From positions 1 through 23,939 of the forward strand of contig JAFUQW010000110.1 in the NCBI GenBank assembly GCA_017472115.1: 23,939 bases of DNA, written 5' to 3'. This document shows positions 22,600 through 23,939 of this stretch, one piece after another. The first letter of the stretch is position 1. Every line of letters begins with the position of its first letter. This DNA is from Bacteroidales bacterium. GTDB taxonomy: Bacteria > Bacteroidota > Bacteroidia > Bacteroidales > UBA932. The translations under genes and the position numbers were made by a program. Below the pieces are notes generated by a model. It ran no database searches. It was not told the origin of the DNA and was given only the letters and a program-made list of their open reading frames with translations.

Positions 22600-23086
22600 G
22601 CATGATGGTCTCGTGCAGTTCTTCCTTGTTGTTCTTCTTTGTCTTGTTTGAGATTACGAACATATCTACAAGCCACCAGATTCCCATTCCTCCTCCGGTG
22701 ATCAGCTTCAGGACTCCAAGTCCGACATCGCCTATGTAGAATCTGTCAACTCCGAGTCCTCCTACAAGAATGGATAAGACTAAGGATGTGGTCGGATCCT
22801 TGAAACTGACGCCATTGAGTGCAAGCAGCTGGCTGTCAGGCATTGCCTTGAGGGCATCCTTGATGTTCAGAAGATCCGCAGGGAAAAATCTTTTCTGATT
22901 TTCACTTATGAATGCTGCGATGAGAAAATCGCGGTCTGTCATCTGTGAATAAGCAAAATGGTTTGCGGCCATTACATCTTCGAGATAGCTGTTCTCGATT
23001 GCGGGGAGAAATAAGTCTGATGTGTTTTCAGCTTTCAGACTGCTGAATGTGAATGCTGCCAGGATAATCAATAAAACCTTTTTCAT
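22574..23086 (-). CDS. TM2 domain-containing protein with signal peptide
   Basis: A 170-residue membrane protein. It begins with a signal peptide (about 1-19) and then has a roughly 75-residue polar exported region. Residues 96-145 form the TM2 domain: KDPTTSLVLSILVGG, the LGVDRFYIGDVGLG turn with the conserved DRFYxGD block, and a second helix ending GIWWLVDMF. TM2 domains pair two short helices around a conserved turn; their function in bacteria is unknown. The C-terminal tail is basic then acidic (SNKTKKNNKEELHE). The last nine codons overlap the lptB coding region on the other strand, so the two converge with no room for a separate terminator. Confidence 0.9.
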   Translation of the reverse strand: MKKVLLIILAAFTFSSLKAENTSDLFLPAIENSYLEDVMAANHFAYSQMTDRDFLIAAFISENQKRFFPADLLNIKDALKAMPDSQLLALNGVSFKDPTTSLVLSILVGGLGVDRFYIGDVGLGVLKLITGGGMGIWWLVDMFVISNKTKKNNKEELHETIMLNEAMLGN

Positions 23087-23119
23087 ATCTGTTCTGTTTT
23101 ACTTCGGGATTGATTTTTA

Positions 23120-23127
23120 CAAATATA
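23120..23127 (-). promoter_or_regulatory. Candidate -7 box for the TM2 gene
   Basis: On the reverse strand TATATTTG is a perfect TAnnTTTG match, about 33 bases upstream of the TM2 start codon. The nearest upstream TTTG (23143-23140) is only 12 bases away, so a proper -33 element is missing. Confidence 0.45.
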
Positions 23128-23310
23128 GTAATTCTCCCCCAAATCGTATTGTATTCATGGAGAAAATATATTGCTCATGCTTCTTGGGATCGTGATGCAT
23201 AAATATTTGATGGTCAGTGTATTGATATGTATGGCTCGCATTCCTGACCAGTCGGGCCAAATATATTATTGTACTGATTGTCAACAGATTGCGTGTCATG
23301 GGTTGTATAA
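23128..23310. other. AT-rich intergenic region with no gene seen
   Basis: A 60-codon reverse frame spans 23117-23299 but has no recognisable domain and crosses the TM2 promoter region, so I do not call it. No tRNA or repeat was found here. Confidence 0.5.
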
Positions 23311-23338
23311 AGAAGAGGCTGCCCGAACGGGCAGCCTC
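23311..23338 (-). terminator. Terminator of efp
   Basis: GAGGCTGCCCG (23315-23325) and CGGGCAGCCTC (23328-23338) form a strong GC-rich stem. Read on the reverse strand it is followed by TTCTTTATAC. It lies 25 bases after the efp stop codon. Confidence 0.85.
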
Positions 23339-23362
23339 CTATGTCGTTCTGCAGGGCGGAAA

Positions 23363-23929
23363 TTACTTCACGCGCTCGCCGTATGAACGGTCAGTTGTGT
23401 TCACGCGGATTCTCTCGCCGATGTTGATGAAGAGAGGTGCCATGATGATGGCTCCGGTCTCGAGAGTGACTTCTTTCTGAGCGTTTGTAGATGCTGTATC
23501 ACCCTTTACCGCAGGCTCTGTGTAAGTAACCTCAAGCTCTACGTATGTAGGAAGCTCGCAAGTGAGGCAACGCTCCTCGTCAGCAAGGAACATCATCTCT
23601 ACGTGCTGGCCCTCCTTCATGAGGTCTGCATTATCAACGAGGTCTGTGTCGAGGTGAATCTGCTCGTAAGTCTCCTCGTGCATGAAGTTGAATCCGTCCT
23701 CGTCCTTGTAGAGGAACTGATATGGTCTTCTCTCCACGTTGATTGTCTCGATCTTTGCACCTGCTGTGAATGTGTTCTCGAGGATACGTCCGTTCTCGAG
23801 GTTTCTGAGCTTTGTCTTTACGAAAGCAGGACCCTTGCCCGGCTTTACGTGCTGGAACCATACGATCTGGCATGGCTTTCCGTTATAGTCAAGATAAAGT
23901 CCGTTTTTGAAATCAGCTGTTGTTGCCAT
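23363..23929 (-). CDS. efp: Elongation factor P
   Basis: EF-P relieves ribosomes stalled at polyproline stretches by entering between the P and E sites. The 188-residue length is standard. The N-terminal KOW-like domain carries the exposed loop VKPGKGPAF, in which K32 is the residue modified in many bacteria. The two OB domains follow, and the C-terminus has the family signature LFINIGERIRVNTTDRSYGERVK (partially: INIGERIRVNT at 170-180). Lys at the loop tip indicates the EpmA-type or unmodified/other-Lys class rather than the Arg/EarP rhamnosylated class; no modification enzyme is in the window. Only ten bases upstream of the start are visible, so the promoter is outside. Confidence 0.97.
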   Translation of the reverse strand: MATTADFKNGLYLDYNGKPCQIVWFQHVKPGKGPAFVKTKLRNLENGRILENTFTAGAKIETINVERRPYQFLYKDEDGFNFMHEETYEQIHLDTDLVDNADLMKEGQHVEMMFLADEERCLTCELPTYVELEVTYTEPAVKGDTASTNAQKEVTLETGAIIMAPLFINIGERIRVNTTDRSYGERVK

Positions 23930-23939
23930 AAAAAATCTA

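Noticed and set aside
23117..23299. 60-codon reverse open frame upstream of the TM2 gene
   Set aside because: It overlaps the predicted TM2 promoter, has no domain and lies in AT-rich DNA.

Overview
The window looks like a chromosomal segment of an uncultured or gut-type Bacteroidales bacterium. The support is indirect but consistent: TAnnTTTG-type -7 boxes instead of a sigma-70 pattern, almost no Shine-Dalgarno sequences, a MurA with Asp in place of the catalytic Cys, lipoproteins with BACON and PL29-N-terminal-like modules, and a secreted GH31 paired with a DUF4886 lipoprotein. Genus cannot be fixed from this sequence alone.

Layout. Bases 1-113 are the 3' end of a 5S rRNA and its terminator, so an rRNA operon ends here. 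Bases 121-864 carry no convincing gene but contain several hairpins and a TIR-bounded repeat. A forward housekeeping block follows: DUF308 membrane protein, dnaG, metG, murB (865-7175). A reverse DUF4886/SGNH lipoprotein (7208-8599) is divergent from a forward secreted GH31 glycosidase (8854-11388), which is followed by murA (11453-12766). A 19-bp perfect stem separates murA from a long reverse run: a secreted protein of unknown function, an M16 peptidase, an O-methyltransferase, a small unknown protein, and a large 1139-residue chimeric surface lipoprotein (19884 down to 12879). Divergent from that run, dnaX and lptB go forward (19984-22599). The reverse TM2 protein overlaps the lptB 3' end, and reverse efp closes the window.

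Functionally it is mostly core: replication priming and clamp loading (dnaG, dnaX), translation (metG, efp, 5S), peptidoglycan precursor synthesis (murA, murB) and LPS export (lptB). The accessory part is secreted or surface exposed: GH31, the SGNH lipoprotein, and the collagen-like/BACON/leucine-rich lipoprotein. No SusC/SusD pair is present, so the GH31 is not in a classical PUL within this window.

The least ordinary features are small DNA elements rather than whole genes. (1) A family of short palindromic elements has changing but self-complementary stems. Two members face each other inside the metG coding region, separated by a 24-bp tandem repeat, and together add exactly 42 in-frame codons to an essential synthetase. 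Two more lie before metG and between the divergent promoters at dnaX. (2) A second family of leader elements, with GAAACTG at the left and TTTAAACC at the right, sits directly upstream of the DUF308 gene and the GH31 gene; one copy is split by a 112-bp hairpin-rich insertion. (3) The surface lipoprotein has an 81-bp tandem repeat array that can change length without changing frame. (4) MurB carries two family-atypical insertions and appears to start with TTG.
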